A DNA stretch of 64,000 bases from a marine actinobacterium MedAcidi-G3 (lineage in GTDB: Bacteria > Actinomycetota > Acidimicrobiia > Acidimicrobiales > Poriferisodalaceae), in the NCBI GenBank assembly GCA_000817105.1, contig JUEP01000001.1:1-64000 (forward strand), in the 5' to 3' direction. Below the pieces are notes generated by a model. The model was not told where the DNA came from. It did no database searches and worked only from the letters and a program-made list of their open reading frames with translations. A program made the translations under genes and the position numbers. Positions 1 through 8,402 of the stretch are shown here, one piece after another (within the stretch, counting starts at the first letter, position 1; every line of letters begins with the position of its first letter).

Positions 1-2
1 GT

Positions 3-794
3 TCTTTCCAGGAGCTGATGGAGTTAGAACATCATGGCCCCGATACGTGGGTCGGATTGAGTCCAAATTACGCGTGGGGTCGTATCTACGGTGGGCAAGT
101 TATCGCTCAGGGCTTGCGTGCGGCTTTTGAGACAGTCGAACAAGACTTTCACCCTCATTCAATCCATGCTTATTTTATAAGAGGCGGAAGTTTGCTCGAG
201 CCGGTGCGTTACGAGGTGGATCGATTGAGGGATGGGCGATCGTTCTGTACCCGGTCGGTTGTGGCGAGGCAAAGCGGTGGTGCGATCCTCAATCTCTCAT
301 GTTCATTTCACGTTCAAGAGCAGGACGCCGAAATTCAAACAGCGCGAATGCCCCTCGCTCCCGATCCCGAAGATTGCCGACCGCGAGAAGATGACCATAT
401 GAATTTGATTCTCGATCGTCGCGCTTTGAATAGTCCTCCAGGCGCAGGAAGGTCGATGGGTTGGGTGAAGTTGAGAGACGGGCTCTCAGATGATGAGCGA
501 CTTCATCTTTGCGGGCTGGCCTTTACTTCCGACGCAATCCAGTTTGATGCCGCTCGTTCTCTCCATCCGATCCAAGCACCGCGAGAGGAATATCAGCAGC
601 GTTTCATGGGTGCTTCATTGGATCACGCAATATGGTTCCACCGGCCAACGCGAGCTGACCATTGGCACCTTTATGATTGGGACTGTCATGGCCTCAGCGG
701 ATCCAGGGGAATGACCGTGGGCAACCTCTTTGCGCCTGATGGAAGCCACGTAGCGACCATTGCGCAAGAAGTCTTATTGCGAGAACGCAAGTAA
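3..794 (+). CDS. tesB: Acyl-CoA thioesterase II (TesB-like), probably 5'-truncated
   Basis: Hydrolyses acyl-CoA to free acid and CoA in the cytoplasm. The double-hotdog TesB pattern is clear: the N-terminal core RIYGGQVIAQGLRAA, then the C-terminal SLDHAIWFHRP (Asp near residue 202 counted from the ATG at 18), the GSRGMTVGN turn and ATIAQEVLL (Gln near 250), matching the family's Asp-Ser/Thr-Gln active site. An ATG at 18 has an AGGAG upstream. However, the frame stays open to the window edge and the preceding residues (SFQEL) read like the usual TesB N-terminus (LLxLMxLE), so the true start is probably outside the window. It converges with the next gene with a 2-bp gap. The family is certain; the physiological substrate is not. 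Confidence 0.9.
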   Translation, partial: SFQELMELEHHGPDTWVGLSPNYAWGRIYGGQVIAQGLRAAFETVEQDFHPHSIHAYFIRGGSLLEPVRYEVDRLRDGRSFCTRSVVARQSGGAILNLSCSFHVQEQDAEIQTARMPLAPDPEDCRPREDDHMNLILDRRALNSPPGAGRSMGWVKLRDGLSDDERLHLCGLAFTSDAIQFDAARSLHPIQAPREEYQQRFMGASLDHAIWFHRPTRADHWHLYDWDCHGLSGSRGMTVGNLFAPDGSHVATIAQEVLLRERK

Positions 795-796
795 CT

Positions 797-1834
797 TTAT
801 AAGAGGCCTTTTCTGCTCTCGTTCCAAGGAGCTTCACGATCTAGGCGTGGTTCCCCGGGGAGTCCCAACACCCGCTCACCCAGAATATTTCTCTGGATTT
901 CATCTGTCCCGCCTCGGATTGACATAGAGGGTGCTGTCATTACTTCTATGTACCCGTGACCACTCTCCAACATTCCATGTGCCCCCGCACTCAAGTTCGA
1001 TAAACGGGCGCGACCCTTGTATGACCTAACGGTTCGAAGTTTTGCCCCACTTCCTGCCGGACCAGGCGCTCCGCTAACGCGAGCCTCGTCTGCTGCTCGC
1101 TGTGAAGTCCATCGGCTCACGGTGTCGTGAGAATAGACGGCACTGATATCTTCTCGTTGTATTGAGCTCAGATCATTGAGGGTTTGAATATCTGCGATCC
1201 AGCTAGGAAGTTGAGATCCTCGTGCACTTCCGTCTCCGCCCCCACGACTTCCACCGCCAGCGCGTTCATGAGCGAGAACCGTCATGGCAACACGCCAGCC
1301 TTCTCCTATCTCTCCAATTCGCCATTTGTCAGAAATTCGGGCGTTCGAAATAAACACTTCGCTGAAGTGTGCATCACGGTTCATCTGCATTAAAGGCCGA
1401 ACCTCAACCCCTGAGGCTTCCATAGGGATAGCAAACATAGTGAGGCCTTTGTGCTTAGGCTGATTTGGGTCAGTCCGAGCTAAACAAATCGCCCAATCAG
1501 CCCACATAGCCCTGCTTGTCCAAGTTTTTTGACCCTCAATTAGCCATTCTTCTCCGTCTTGCCGGGCGCTGAGGGCGACGTTTGCAAGATCCGAACCTGC
1601 CTCGGGTTCGGAAAACATCTGGCACCAGACGGCGGTACCTGAAGCTATCGGTCGCAGCCATTCCTCTTGTTGTTCGACTGTGCCATGCGCGAGTAGCGCC
1701 GGCCCGACCATGCCGAGACCAATGGCGAACGGATAAAGATCGGGCACAATATATTCTCGTAAGACTCTTCCTATTAAGGCATTTTGGCTTGCGGAGGCGT
1801 CCAGTGACCGTCGATGCAAGATATTTTCGACCAT
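797..1834 (-). CDS. Acyl-CoA dehydrogenase, frame-broken: main body
   Basis: Carries most of an FAD-dependent acyl-CoA dehydrogenase, which introduces the alpha-beta double bond in acyl-CoA. Visible: YPFAIGLGMVGPALLAHGT, the FAD/substrate segment WCQMFSEPEAGSDLA, the middle beta domain GQKTWTSRAMWADW, and the C-terminal RGGTDEIQRNILGERVLG. At 345 residues it lacks the N-terminal helical domain start. That part lies directly upstream in another frame (1835-1946), and a TAG sits just before this frame's first ATG. The stretch that should read roughly GWAVPTWPxEYGG is absent from both frames, so I infer a deletion of about 50-60 bp, not a multiple of three. It is the last gene of the minus-strand cluster. 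It could be a pseudogene or an assembly error. Confidence 0.8.
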   Translation of the reverse strand: MVENILHRRSLDASASQNALIGRVLREYIVPDLYPFAIGLGMVGPALLAHGTVEQQEEWLRPIASGTAVWCQMFSEPEAGSDLANVALSARQDGEEWLIEGQKTWTSRAMWADWAICLARTDPNQPKHKGLTMFAIPMEASGVEVRPLMQMNRDAHFSEVFISNARISDKWRIGEIGEGWRVAMTVLAHERAGGGSRGGGDGSARGSQLPSWIADIQTLNDLSSIQREDISAVYSHDTVSRWTSQRAADEARVSGAPGPAGSGAKLRTVRSYKGRARLSNLSAGAHGMLESGHGYIEVMTAPSMSIRGGTDEIQRNILGERVLGLPGEPRLDREAPWNESRKGLL

Positions 1835-1946
1835 CTTCTAGGTCATCGGAGCCGGCTCCCATTGTTGTCAGCCGAGTCCCGGCGTTTCTTCGTTCAAGGA
1901 TTTCGGCCAACTGGCTTCTAATATCTTCCTCGTTGAGACCGCTCAT
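1835..1946 (-). pseudogene. N-terminal fragment of the broken acyl-CoA dehydrogenase
   Basis: From an ATG at 1946, preceded by AAAGG at ribosome-binding distance, the frame reads MSGLNEEDIRSQLAEILERR and later GSDDLEDGRKYLAS. This is the expected helical N-terminus of an acyl-CoA dehydrogenase of the YPFxxGLxLVGPTLLAHG type. After about residue 44 the sequence stops looking like the family, and the family sequence resumes in the frame of the gene ending at 797. Joined, the two parts give about 386 residues, close to normal. I therefore read both as one gene with a frame-breaking lesion near 1790-1835. Confidence 0.6.
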
Positions 1947-1974
1947 CGAATTAACCTTTGCTCTGCATCGTCAT

Positions 1975-2775
1975 CTAGCGGCGGGAAAAGTTGGGTAGAC
2001 GACGTTGGTTCATGGCGTTAACACCCTCTTTCCAGTCGTCGGTCGTTCTCAGATGATCTTGTTCTTCCTTTTCTCTATCAGTTGCTGATTTGATCGCCTC
2101 GGGCAGGTGGCCTCTCATAGTTTCTCTTATGGATTCAACTGCTAACGGCGCTGACGCTGCTATTTCTCCTGCAAACTCAAGAGCCGTAGCACGCAATTCC
2201 TGAAGCGGAGCAAGTTTGTCAGCAAGGCCTATGGCGACAGCTTCTTCGCCCTTGATTCTTGCGCCTGTATATAAGAGTTCTAATGCTTTCTGTTGTCCTA
2301 CTAGCCCTGGCAGGGTGACGGTTAGTCCGAATCCATGATGAAATCCGAGGCGAGCGAAGTTGGCAGTGAAACGCGCTTCGTGTGCTGCAACTCGGAAATC
2401 CGCAAAACAAGCCACTCCTAGGCCTCCACCTACAGCGGCACCCTGTACGGCTGCTATCACGGGAGTCTTGCAACTGAATAGGTCAAATGCAGCATCGTAG
2501 AGGTGACGCGGTGAACCATCAGAATTCGTCGCCGTGATCTCGCCTCCACGAGTTCCATCATTATGAAATTGGGCGCCTGCGCAGAAGTTCTTTCCTTCAG
2601 CGCAAAGAACTATCGCTCGGCAACTGTCTTCTTTGTCTAGGTCTCTGAACGCCGAAACCAAGCCGTCTATAAGGTCCAGGTCGAAGAAGTTATTTGGCGG
2701 ACGGCGAATCTCTGCCTCCGCGATGTTGTTGTCAAGTGATACATGAAGATCGCCGTATACGCCGAATTGAGTCAT
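1975..2775 (-). CDS. Enoyl-CoA hydratase/isomerase (crotonase family)
   Basis: A 266-residue crotonase: hydration or isomerisation of an enoyl-CoA in beta-oxidation-type pathways. The first oxyanion-hole segment is AEGKNFCAGAQF (about residues 63-74) and the second is VQGAAVGGGLGVACFADFRVA, with FTANFARLGFHHGFGLTVTLP after it. The usual catalytic Glu pair of true hydratases is not obvious: the second region reads FARLGFHHGFG instead of a Glu-containing segment. The exact reaction is therefore open. It closely resembles the protein at 31146-31928 (same LGxHxGFGxxVTxP block), so the two are paralogues. It sits in the minus-strand cluster 28 bp before the broken dehydrogenase. Confidence 0.85.
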   Translation of the reverse strand: MTQFGVYGDLHVSLDNNIAEAEIRRPPNNFFDLDLIDGLVSAFRDLDKEDSCRAIVLCAEGKNFCAGAQFHNDGTRGGEITATNSDGSPRHLYDAAFDLFSCKTPVIAAVQGAAVGGGLGVACFADFRVAAHEARFTANFARLGFHHGFGLTVTLPGLVGQQKALELLYTGARIKGEEAVAIGLADKLAPLQELRATALEFAGEIAASAPLAVESIRETMRGHLPEAIKSATDREKEEQDHLRTTDDWKEGVNAMNQRRLPNFSRR

Positions 2776-2822
2776 AACGTGATGCTAGGTCTCATTAAGG
2801 GACCTTGCATCTAACTTCGACG

Positions 2823-3902
2823 TTAACGCAACGTAGATGAGCCACCAGTGATAAGGGGGTATAGAGCGTCGGCTCCTTGTGCGACGGCGACTTCTCCAAG
2901 CCAACGACTCCACTCTGCGTCACCGCCATACTCTTTGCGCCAAGACCACAGCCTCCGGCTGAGATGATGCAGGGGGTACTCCTGAGTCATGCCCATAGCA
3001 CCGTGGGCTTGATGGCAAGCTTTCGTAGCTCGAGCGGCAGCCTGATTGGAAATCAATTTTGCGGCGGCTATTTCAAAGAGAGCGTCCCCCCTGTTTGCTT
3101 CGCGCGCTGCTGTTTCTGCAGCCATGCGAGCAAGTGCAGCGTCCTGCGCTCCCCACACGAGGTGCTGCTGGACCGCTTGAAACTTTGCTACTGGCCGCCC
3201 AAATTGAATGCGATCATTCGTGTACGTGACGGTGAGTTGGCTCATCTTTTCTATAGCGCCTGCCATAAGGGCGGATCGAGAGAGCGCACCGCGGAATCTA
3301 AAAGATTCGGGAGAGACTCCAGGTTCCGCTGGACACGCAGCTACCTTGACATCGTTAAAGCTGACTGTATCTCTGGGCTCTCCGGCCATGTTGGTCATGG
3401 GTTTGACTTCGCAGAGGTCTTGGTCAATCGACGCAACAAAGTTGGTTGAGTCGATTTCGAGGAGAACTACAATTTTCTCTGCTGCTCTGGCCCAAGGGAC
3501 GCGCTCAGCTACTCCAGTTACGACTACTTCATCTCCCGAAAGAATTCCGGTCACTTGACTGCCAGGGGAGGGAACAACCGTCGCTATTCCTGAGGGAATC
3601 TCTTGTTTGGATGCGCCTAAGAGCCAGCCTGCTAGGACGCCATTCTCAGCTGCTGGGATCGGCGCAGCGTGATACCCCACTAGGCGAAGAACCTCGAGAG
3701 CGTCAAGTAGTGATCCACCCGACCCTCCGGCTTCCTCACTAATTGAAATCCAAGGAAACCCAGTCTCAGCGAAAGCATCCCAAATCTCAGGGGCGCCACC
3801 TTCGGCTTCGGCGCGTTGGATCGACTCGTGGTCACATGTTTGAGACAAAAGTCGATCCGCTGTCTCTGTAATCAGCGGGTCAACAGTAGTGATATCTGTC
3901 AT
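2823..3902 (-). CDS. Acyl-CoA dehydrogenase, short subunit (FadE-like)
   Basis: A 359-residue acyl-CoA dehydrogenase homologue. The ATG at 3902 overlaps the stop of the upstream dehydrogenase (ATGA), which fixes the start; a longer open frame exists upstream but lies inside the neighbour. Seen: the N-terminal helical region (FAETGFPWISISEEAGGSGG), a weak middle domain, and the C-terminal block FGRPVAKFQAVQQHLVWGA followed by CHQAHGAMGMTQEYPLHHLSRRL. The FAD-contact segment WCQxFSEPxAGSDLA seen in other paralogues here is missing. A short, poorly conserved dehydrogenase translationally coupled to a standard one is the arrangement of heterotetrameric FadE pairs used on steroid side chains in actinobacteria (FadE26-27, FadE28-29). 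I infer the same assembly. Confidence 0.85.
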   Translation of the reverse strand: MTDITTVDPLITETADRLLSQTCDHESIQRAEAEGGAPEIWDAFAETGFPWISISEEAGGSGGSLLDALEVLRLVGYHAAPIPAAENGVLAGWLLGASKQEIPSGIATVVPSPGSQVTGILSGDEVVVTGVAERVPWARAAEKIVVLLEIDSTNFVASIDQDLCEVKPMTNMAGEPRDTVSFNDVKVAACPAEPGVSPESFRFRGALSRSALMAGAIEKMSQLTVTYTNDRIQFGRPVAKFQAVQQHLVWGAQDAALARMAAETAAREANRGDALFEIAAAKLISNQAAARATKACHQAHGAMGMTQEYPLHHLSRRLWSWRKEYGGDAEWSRWLGEVAVAQGADALYPLITGGSSTLR

Positions 3903-5050
3903 GCCGGAAGTCCCTTCAAGCCCTTCGAAGCCACTGACCTTAGAATCTCGATCGTTCCGCCCCTTATTGTGTTGCCGGGGAAAGTGACTACGCATTGAGA
4001 TAGGAGCCTCTCGAACATTGAATTCGAGTCTGGCGAGTATTCGAGGTCAATTAAATGAACCAGCTTCTCGACAACTTCTTGTTCGAAACGAGTACCCATC
4101 TCTTTCACAAGCGACGATTCAACTGAGGGTGCCTCTCCTGTGTCGATAAGCCGAGCGACAGAGAGCGAGAGATTCCGAATACCCCACCAGCGCGCTACAA
4201 GTTCACCGAAAAGATCTGAAACAGTAGCTTCGAGCTCAGTCCCTTTAGCCTCTCTCAATAGTTGTTCGACAGTAGAAAATGGAGACAGCCATCGGTCTGG
4301 GCCGCCTCGCTCGTATGCCATCTCAGTTGTGTTTTGGTGCCAACCCATACCCAAGTCACCAACGACGTTTGTGTCGGGGACAAAAACTTCATTGAATGTC
4401 ACCTCATTGAAATGGTGAGAGCCATCCAAAAAGGGGATAGGGCTTATCTCTAAACCTGGCGATGTGAGGTCAATCAGCAATTGGGAGAGGCCGGCGTGCT
4501 TATTGCCGTCCTCCATCGGTGACGTTCGAAGAAGGCATACAAACCAATCATTTTCGTGAGCCCCTGATGTCCAGATTTTGGTGCCATTGATTATCCAGCC
4601 ATCATCTGCTCGCTCGGCCTTAGTCGAGACAGAAGCCAAATCTGAGCCGCTGTCTGGCTCACTCATGCCTATTGAGAAACCAAGCTCGCCGCGACAGATA
4701 GCGGGAAGGAATCGCTCCCGTTGCTCCTGTGTTCCAAACTTTAGAATTACATTTCCAGTTTGCCGATCAGCCACCCAATGATGCCCCACAGGTGCGCCCC
4801 AACGAAGCATCTCCTCGACGACAATAAAACGATCTATAGCCTTGCGATCCGAGCCTCCCCATTCCTTAGGTAAGGCCATCCCCACCCAGCCCCGTTCAGC
4901 CATTTTCTTTGAAAATTCTTTGTCTTTCCTCGCCGCCATCCCGAGGCATGGATCGTGAGAGCCGGGGGGTAGTTCTTCAAAGAGAAAACTTCGAACATCT
5001 TGTTGAAGACGCAACTCGTCTTGAGTTAACTCAGTTGGGGTAAAGCGCAT
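3899..5050 (-). CDS. Acyl-CoA dehydrogenase, long subunit (FadE-like)
   Basis: A 383-residue acyl-CoA dehydrogenase. I place the start at the ATG at 5050 (MRFTPTELTQDELRL) because AAGGA lies about six bases upstream. The family blocks are complete: MALPKEWGGSDR, the FAD/substrate segment IGMSEPDSGSDLA, INGTKIWTSGAHENDW, and the C-terminal FPGNTIRGGTIEILRSV. The Glu of the YEGT motif of medium-chain dehydrogenases is replaced by Gly (RGGT), so the catalytic base must lie elsewhere, as known for some actinobacterial FadE proteins. It is the first gene of the minus-strand cluster and its stop overlaps the start of the shorter subunit. It probably acts as a complex with that protein. Confidence 0.9.
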   Translation of the reverse strand: MRFTPTELTQDELRLQQDVRSFLFEELPPGSHDPCLGMAARKDKEFSKKMAERGWVGMALPKEWGGSDRKAIDRFIVVEEMLRWGAPVGHHWVADRQTGNVILKFGTQEQRERFLPAICRGELGFSIGMSEPDSGSDLASVSTKAERADDGWIINGTKIWTSGAHENDWFVCLLRTSPMEDGNKHAGLSQLLIDLTSPGLEISPIPFLDGSHHFNEVTFNEVFVPDTNVVGDLGMGWHQNTTEMAYERGGPDRWLSPFSTVEQLLREAKGTELEATVSDLFGELVARWWGIRNLSLSVARLIDTGEAPSVESSLVKEMGTRFEQEVVEKLVHLIDLEYSPDSNSMFERLLSQCVVTFPGNTIRGGTIEILRSVASKGLKGLPA

Positions 5051-5127
5051 AAGAGTCCTTATCTGAACGGTGGTCCACGACGCCAATCTAACGGGGATGG
5101 GGGCTTTAGGACTGTTCTAACCCTTAA

Positions 5128-5163
5128 GAACATAAATGCTGAAGCGGTTTAGCATTTATGTTC
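5128..5163. promoter_or_regulatory. Perfect 13-bp inverted repeat between divergent clusters (candidate operator)
   Basis: GAACATAAATGCT at 5128-5140 and its exact reverse complement AGCATTTATGTTC at 5151-5163 flank a 10-base spacer. Three more inner pairs (one wobble) could extend it to a hairpin with a GCGG loop. It lies in the 150-bp gap between the divergently transcribed dehydrogenase pair (start 5050) and thioesterase (start 5201). No T-run follows and both neighbours start here, so an operator for a dimeric repressor (TetR or GntR type) is more likely than a terminator. No regulator gene is adjacent. Confidence 0.6.
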
Positions 5164-5200
5164 AACTAGACAAGCTTGTTAGTGAGAAAGAAAGGCCAAT

Positions 5201-5713
5201 ATGTCACCGAGTTCGTTCGAAGGTTATTCAGACGTAGTGAGACCGGAATGGATTGATTACAACGGACATTTCAATGCCGGGTATTATCTTGTCTGCTTTG
5301 ACGAGGCAATTGAGCCTTGGATGGACTTTATTGGTTTAGGCAGGACACATAGACGCGACCACAAGGTGACTACCTTTTCTGCTCAGAACAACGTCACATA
5401 CGTTAGAGAGGTCCACGAGGGCACCAACCTTTCGGTGTCAACGCAACTTCTCGGGTTCGACCGTAAACGCATTCACGCTATGCAAGTGATGTGGAACGTT
5501 GATGAGCGATTTGTTTCAGCAACGTGTGAGGTGATGTCCCTTCACGTGTCCGAGGAAAGTCGAAGAGTTTCAGAAATGCACGACGAGCCATACGACAGGC
5601 TCGGTGTTGTATGGGAAGAACACCGGATGATTGATATTCCACCTCAAGTTGGTCAGGTGATGTCAGTCCCTGGTTGGATGGATGACAAGAATGAGGAAGA
5701 AGGATTGAAATGA
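5201..5713 (+). CDS. 4HBT-type thioesterase, probable betainyl-CoA thioesterase
   Basis: A 170-residue single-hotdog thioesterase. Its N-terminal motif VRPEWIDYNGHFNAGYYLVCFDEA (about residues 12-35) is that of the 4HBT_2 group that includes the carnitine-pathway betainyl-CoA thioesterase (CdhC, or the C-terminal domain of some carnitine dehydrogenases). In that pathway it releases glycine betaine from betainyl-CoA. Later segments VTYVREVHEGTNLSVSTQLL and ATCEVMSLHVSEESRRV also fit. Carnitine dehydrogenase and dehydrocarnitine cleavage enzyme are encoded 8-10 kb away (13084-14954), which supports this role but does not prove it. Its stop overlaps the next start (ATGA). A general acyl-CoA thioesterase is the alternative. 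Confidence 0.75.
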   Translation: MSPSSFEGYSDVVRPEWIDYNGHFNAGYYLVCFDEAIEPWMDFIGLGRTHRRDHKVTTFSAQNNVTYVREVHEGTNLSVSTQLLGFDRKRIHAMQVMWNVDERFVSATCEVMSLHVSEESRRVSEMHDEPYDRLGVVWEEHRMIDIPPQVGQVMSVPGWMDDKNEEEGLK

Positions 5714-6474
5714 CTCTACGACTGGAAGGAAAACGCGCTCTTGTCACTGGAGGTGGGCGGGGTATCGGTAGAGCCATAGCTCTTGCCTATGCACGAGAAG
5801 GAGCTCGTTGTGTGGTGACCAGTCGGCGTTTGGAAGATCTAGAAGAAACAGCAGCTGAAGCGCCGAATGGTTTGGTATCGGCAATTCGATGTGACGTCAG
5901 CGATAGTTCCTCTGTCAGAGACATGTCTGACTTCGTGAACAACTTATTTGGAGGAGTGGACATTGTTGTTAACAACGCTGGCATTCATGCAGCTGGCCGC
6001 TTTTTAGATATTGAACCAGAGACTTATTCAGAGCTTTATGAGGTAAACGTTGTAGGGGTAGTGCGTGTCAGTCAGGCTTTTCTCCCGGGCATGTTGGAGA
6101 GAGGTCGCGGCAGCATCGTGAATATTGCTTCTACAGCAGGGTTGTTCGAATCACCGGGCCAAGCGCCCTACAATGCGTCAAAACACGGCGTCGTTGGTCT
6201 TACAAGATGCATGGCACTCGAGCTAGCCGCCGCAGGAGTTACATGCAACGCTATTTGCCCGGGGTTTGTAGACACCCCCATGCTTGATGGCTTCGCTGAT
6301 CTAGTTGGAGCCGAGTCAGAGGAACTCAGGTCGCGACTCGCTCAAAGAACACCGATGGGAAGAATTCTCGATCCCAGCGAGATCGCCAACCTAGCTGTGT
6401 ATCTCGGAAGCGATGAATCATCCGGTATGACTGGACAGACGATGGCTATTAGCAACGGAATGCGGATGTCCTGA
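5710..6474 (+). CDS. Short-chain dehydrogenase/reductase
   Basis: A 254-residue classical SDR using NAD(P). Visible: the cofactor motif VTGGGRGIGRA (about 13-23), CDVSD, the NNAG motif, the catalytic Ser in NIASTAG, and YNASK with the catalytic Tyr and Lys (about 155-159), followed by NAICPGFVDTPML. The C-terminal half (SRLAQRTPMGRILDPSEIANLAVYL) resembles 3-hydroxybutyrate or 3-oxoacyl reductase-type SDRs, but the substrate cannot be read from sequence. It is translationally coupled to the thioesterase by a 4-bp ATGA overlap, so both probably act on the same acyl compound. Confidence 0.88.
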   Translation: MTLRLEGKRALVTGGGRGIGRAIALAYAREGARCVVTSRRLEDLEETAAEAPNGLVSAIRCDVSDSSSVRDMSDFVNNLFGGVDIVVNNAGIHAAGRFLDIEPETYSELYEVNVVGVVRVSQAFLPGMLERGRGSIVNIASTAGLFESPGQAPYNASKHGVVGLTRCMALELAAAGVTCNAICPGFVDTPMLDGFADLVGAESEELRSRLAQRTPMGRILDPSEIANLAVYLGSDESSGMTGQTMAISNGMRMS

Positions 6475-6551
6475 TCGCCTCTGGCGGCGCTTAAGTGTCT
6501 AGGTCGATGACTCTTTTCGCGTTTGTGCTTTCGGAGATCTAGGCTGGAGGA

Positions 6552-8387
6552 ATGCCTCAGTACCGTTCTCTTACTTCAACCGGTGGCCGAAACCAAGCTG
6601 GCGCCCGTGCGCTCTGGCGCGCAACTGGGATGACCGATGAAGATTTCCAAAAGCCGATTATTGCGATCTCTAACTCTTTTACTCAATTTGTTCCGGGTCA
6701 CGTACACCTAAAGGACCTCGGTCAGATGGTGGCCCGCGAGATTGAACGAGCAGGAGGCGTAGCTAAAGAATTCAACACGATCGCTGTTGATGATGGAATT
6801 GCGATGGGCCATGACGGCATGCTTTACAGCCTTCCGAGTCGGGACTTAATTGCTGATTCCGTGGAGTACATGGTTGAAGCGCACTGTGCCGATGCTCTCG
6901 TATGCATTAGTAACTGCGACAAAATTACACCGGGAATGCTCAACGCAGCTATGAGGCTGAACATACCAACAGTGTTTGTCTCTGGCGGCCCAATGGAAGC
7001 AGGGAAAACTAAGCTTTCCGAAAACAAAGTTGATCTCATTAACGTGATGATTGTCGCAGCTGACGACTCAGTCAGTGACGAGGATGTAGCGGAGATGGAG
7101 CGCTCGGGTTGTCCAACTTGCGGGTCCTGTTCGGGAATGTTTACAGCTAATTCTATGAACTGCTTAACAGAGGCTTTGGGCCTGTCGCTGCCAGGTAACG
7201 GCACTGTTGTAGCTACCCACGCTGATCGAAAAGAGCTATTTCTGGAAGCGGGACGGTTAATCGTCGATCTATGCAGGCGTTACTACCAAGAAGACGACGT
7301 ATCGGTACTGCCGAGAAGTGTCGCCAGTTTTGAGGCTTTCGAGAATGCCATGTGTCTCGATATCGCCATGGGCGGTTCAACAAACACAATCCTCCACTTA
7401 CTGGCGGCGGCTCAAGAGGGCGGCGTTGATTTCACGATGTCTGACATAGACCGACTATCAAAAAAGGTCCCGAATATTTGTAAGGTTGCGCCGGCAACTG
7501 AACTTTTTCACGTGGAAGACGTTCACAGGGCAGGCGGGGTTATGTCAATCTTGGCGGAGCTCAATAGGGCCGGTTTGCTTCATAACGAAGTGCCAACTAT
7601 TCATGAACCGAGTTTGTTTGAGGCGCTTGCCAAATACGACGTTGCGACTAACGACGATGAGGAGCTTCACAAGTTCTTCAGTGCTGGCCCAGCTGGCATT
7701 CCAACCCAAGTAGCGTTCAGCCAGGCAGAGCGGTATAAGACTTTAGATCTCGATAGAGCTCAGGGGTGTATTCGTTCGGTTGAAAACGCTTATAGCGCTG
7801 ACGGAGGGCTTGCAGTCCTCTATGGAAATCTTGCCGAAGATGGCTGCGTGGTTAAAACAGCTGGCGTCGAGGAAGATAATTTGGTCTTTACTGGATATGC
7901 GCACGTTGTAGAGAGCCAAGATGAAGCTGTTGACCACATCTTGAACGACAAAGTCAAAGAAGGCTGTGTTGTGGTTGTGCGCTATGAAGGGCCGCGTGGT
8001 GGGCCGGGAATGCAGGAAATGCTTTACCCAACCTCCTATCTCAAGTCCAAAGGTTTAGGAAAGGCCTGTGCCCTCTTGACGGATGGTCGCTTTTCGGGGG
8101 GCACATCAGGACTTTCAATTGGTCACGTATCCCCAGAAGCTGCGGCAGGAGGGACGATCGGGCTTGTGAAGGATGGAGACATTATTAGTATCGACATTCC
8201 GAATCGTTCTATCCACCTTGAAGTTGATGACAACGAGCTGGCTGAGCGGCGCAAATTCCAAGATGAGTTCGGGTGGCAGCCAGAAATGCAACGACCTCGG
8301 AAGGTTTCGGCAGCCTTGAAGGCTTATGGCCTCATGGCGACTAGCGCCGATAAGGGTGCGGTGCGTGACCTTAGTGCTTTTGAATAG
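6552..8387 (+). CDS. ilvD: Dihydroxy-acid dehydratase
   Basis: Dehydrates 2,3-dihydroxy-3-methyl acids to the 2-keto acid precursors of valine, isoleucine and leucine; an Fe-S enzyme of the cytoplasm. At 611 residues it is full length. Cluster ligands and family motifs are visible: [11 protein letters not shown] (Cys near 121), [19 protein letters not shown] (Cys near 190-195), [13 protein letters not shown] and the C-terminal [23 protein letters not shown]. There are no other branched-chain biosynthesis genes nearby, so it is a lone ilvD in a catabolic neighbourhood. The ATG at 6552 follows a GGAGG-like stretch (ggctggagga). Very secure. Confidence 0.97.
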   Translation: MPQYRSLTSTGGRNQAGARALWRATGMTDEDFQKPIIAISNSFTQFVPGHVHLKDLGQMVAREIERAGGVAKEFNTIAVDDGIAMGHDGMLYSLPSRDLIADSVEYMVEAHCADALVCISNCDKITPGMLNAAMRLNIPTVFVSGGPMEAGKTKLSENKVDLINVMIVAADDSVSDEDVAEMERSGCPTCGSCSGMFTANSMNCLTEALGLSLPGNGTVVATHADRKELFLEAGRLIVDLCRRYYQEDDVSVLPRSVASFEAFENAMCLDIAMGGSTNTILHLLAAAQEGGVDFTMSDIDRLSKKVPNICKVAPATELFHVEDVHRAGGVMSILAELNRAGLLHNEVPTIHEPSLFEALAKYDVATNDDEELHKFFSAGPAGIPTQVAFSQAERYKTLDLDRAQGCIRSVENAYSADGGLAVLYGNLAEDGCVVKTAGVEEDNLVFTGYAHVVESQDEAVDHILNDKVKEGCVVVVRYEGPRGGPGMQEMLYPTSYLKSKGLGKACALLTDGRFSGGTSGLSIGHVSPEAAAGGTIGLVKDGDIISIDIPNRSIHLEVDDNELAERRKFQDEFGWQPEMQRPRKVSAALKAYGLMATSADKGAVRDLSAFE

Positions 8388-8402
8388 ATCTTTACTGAAC
8401 TA

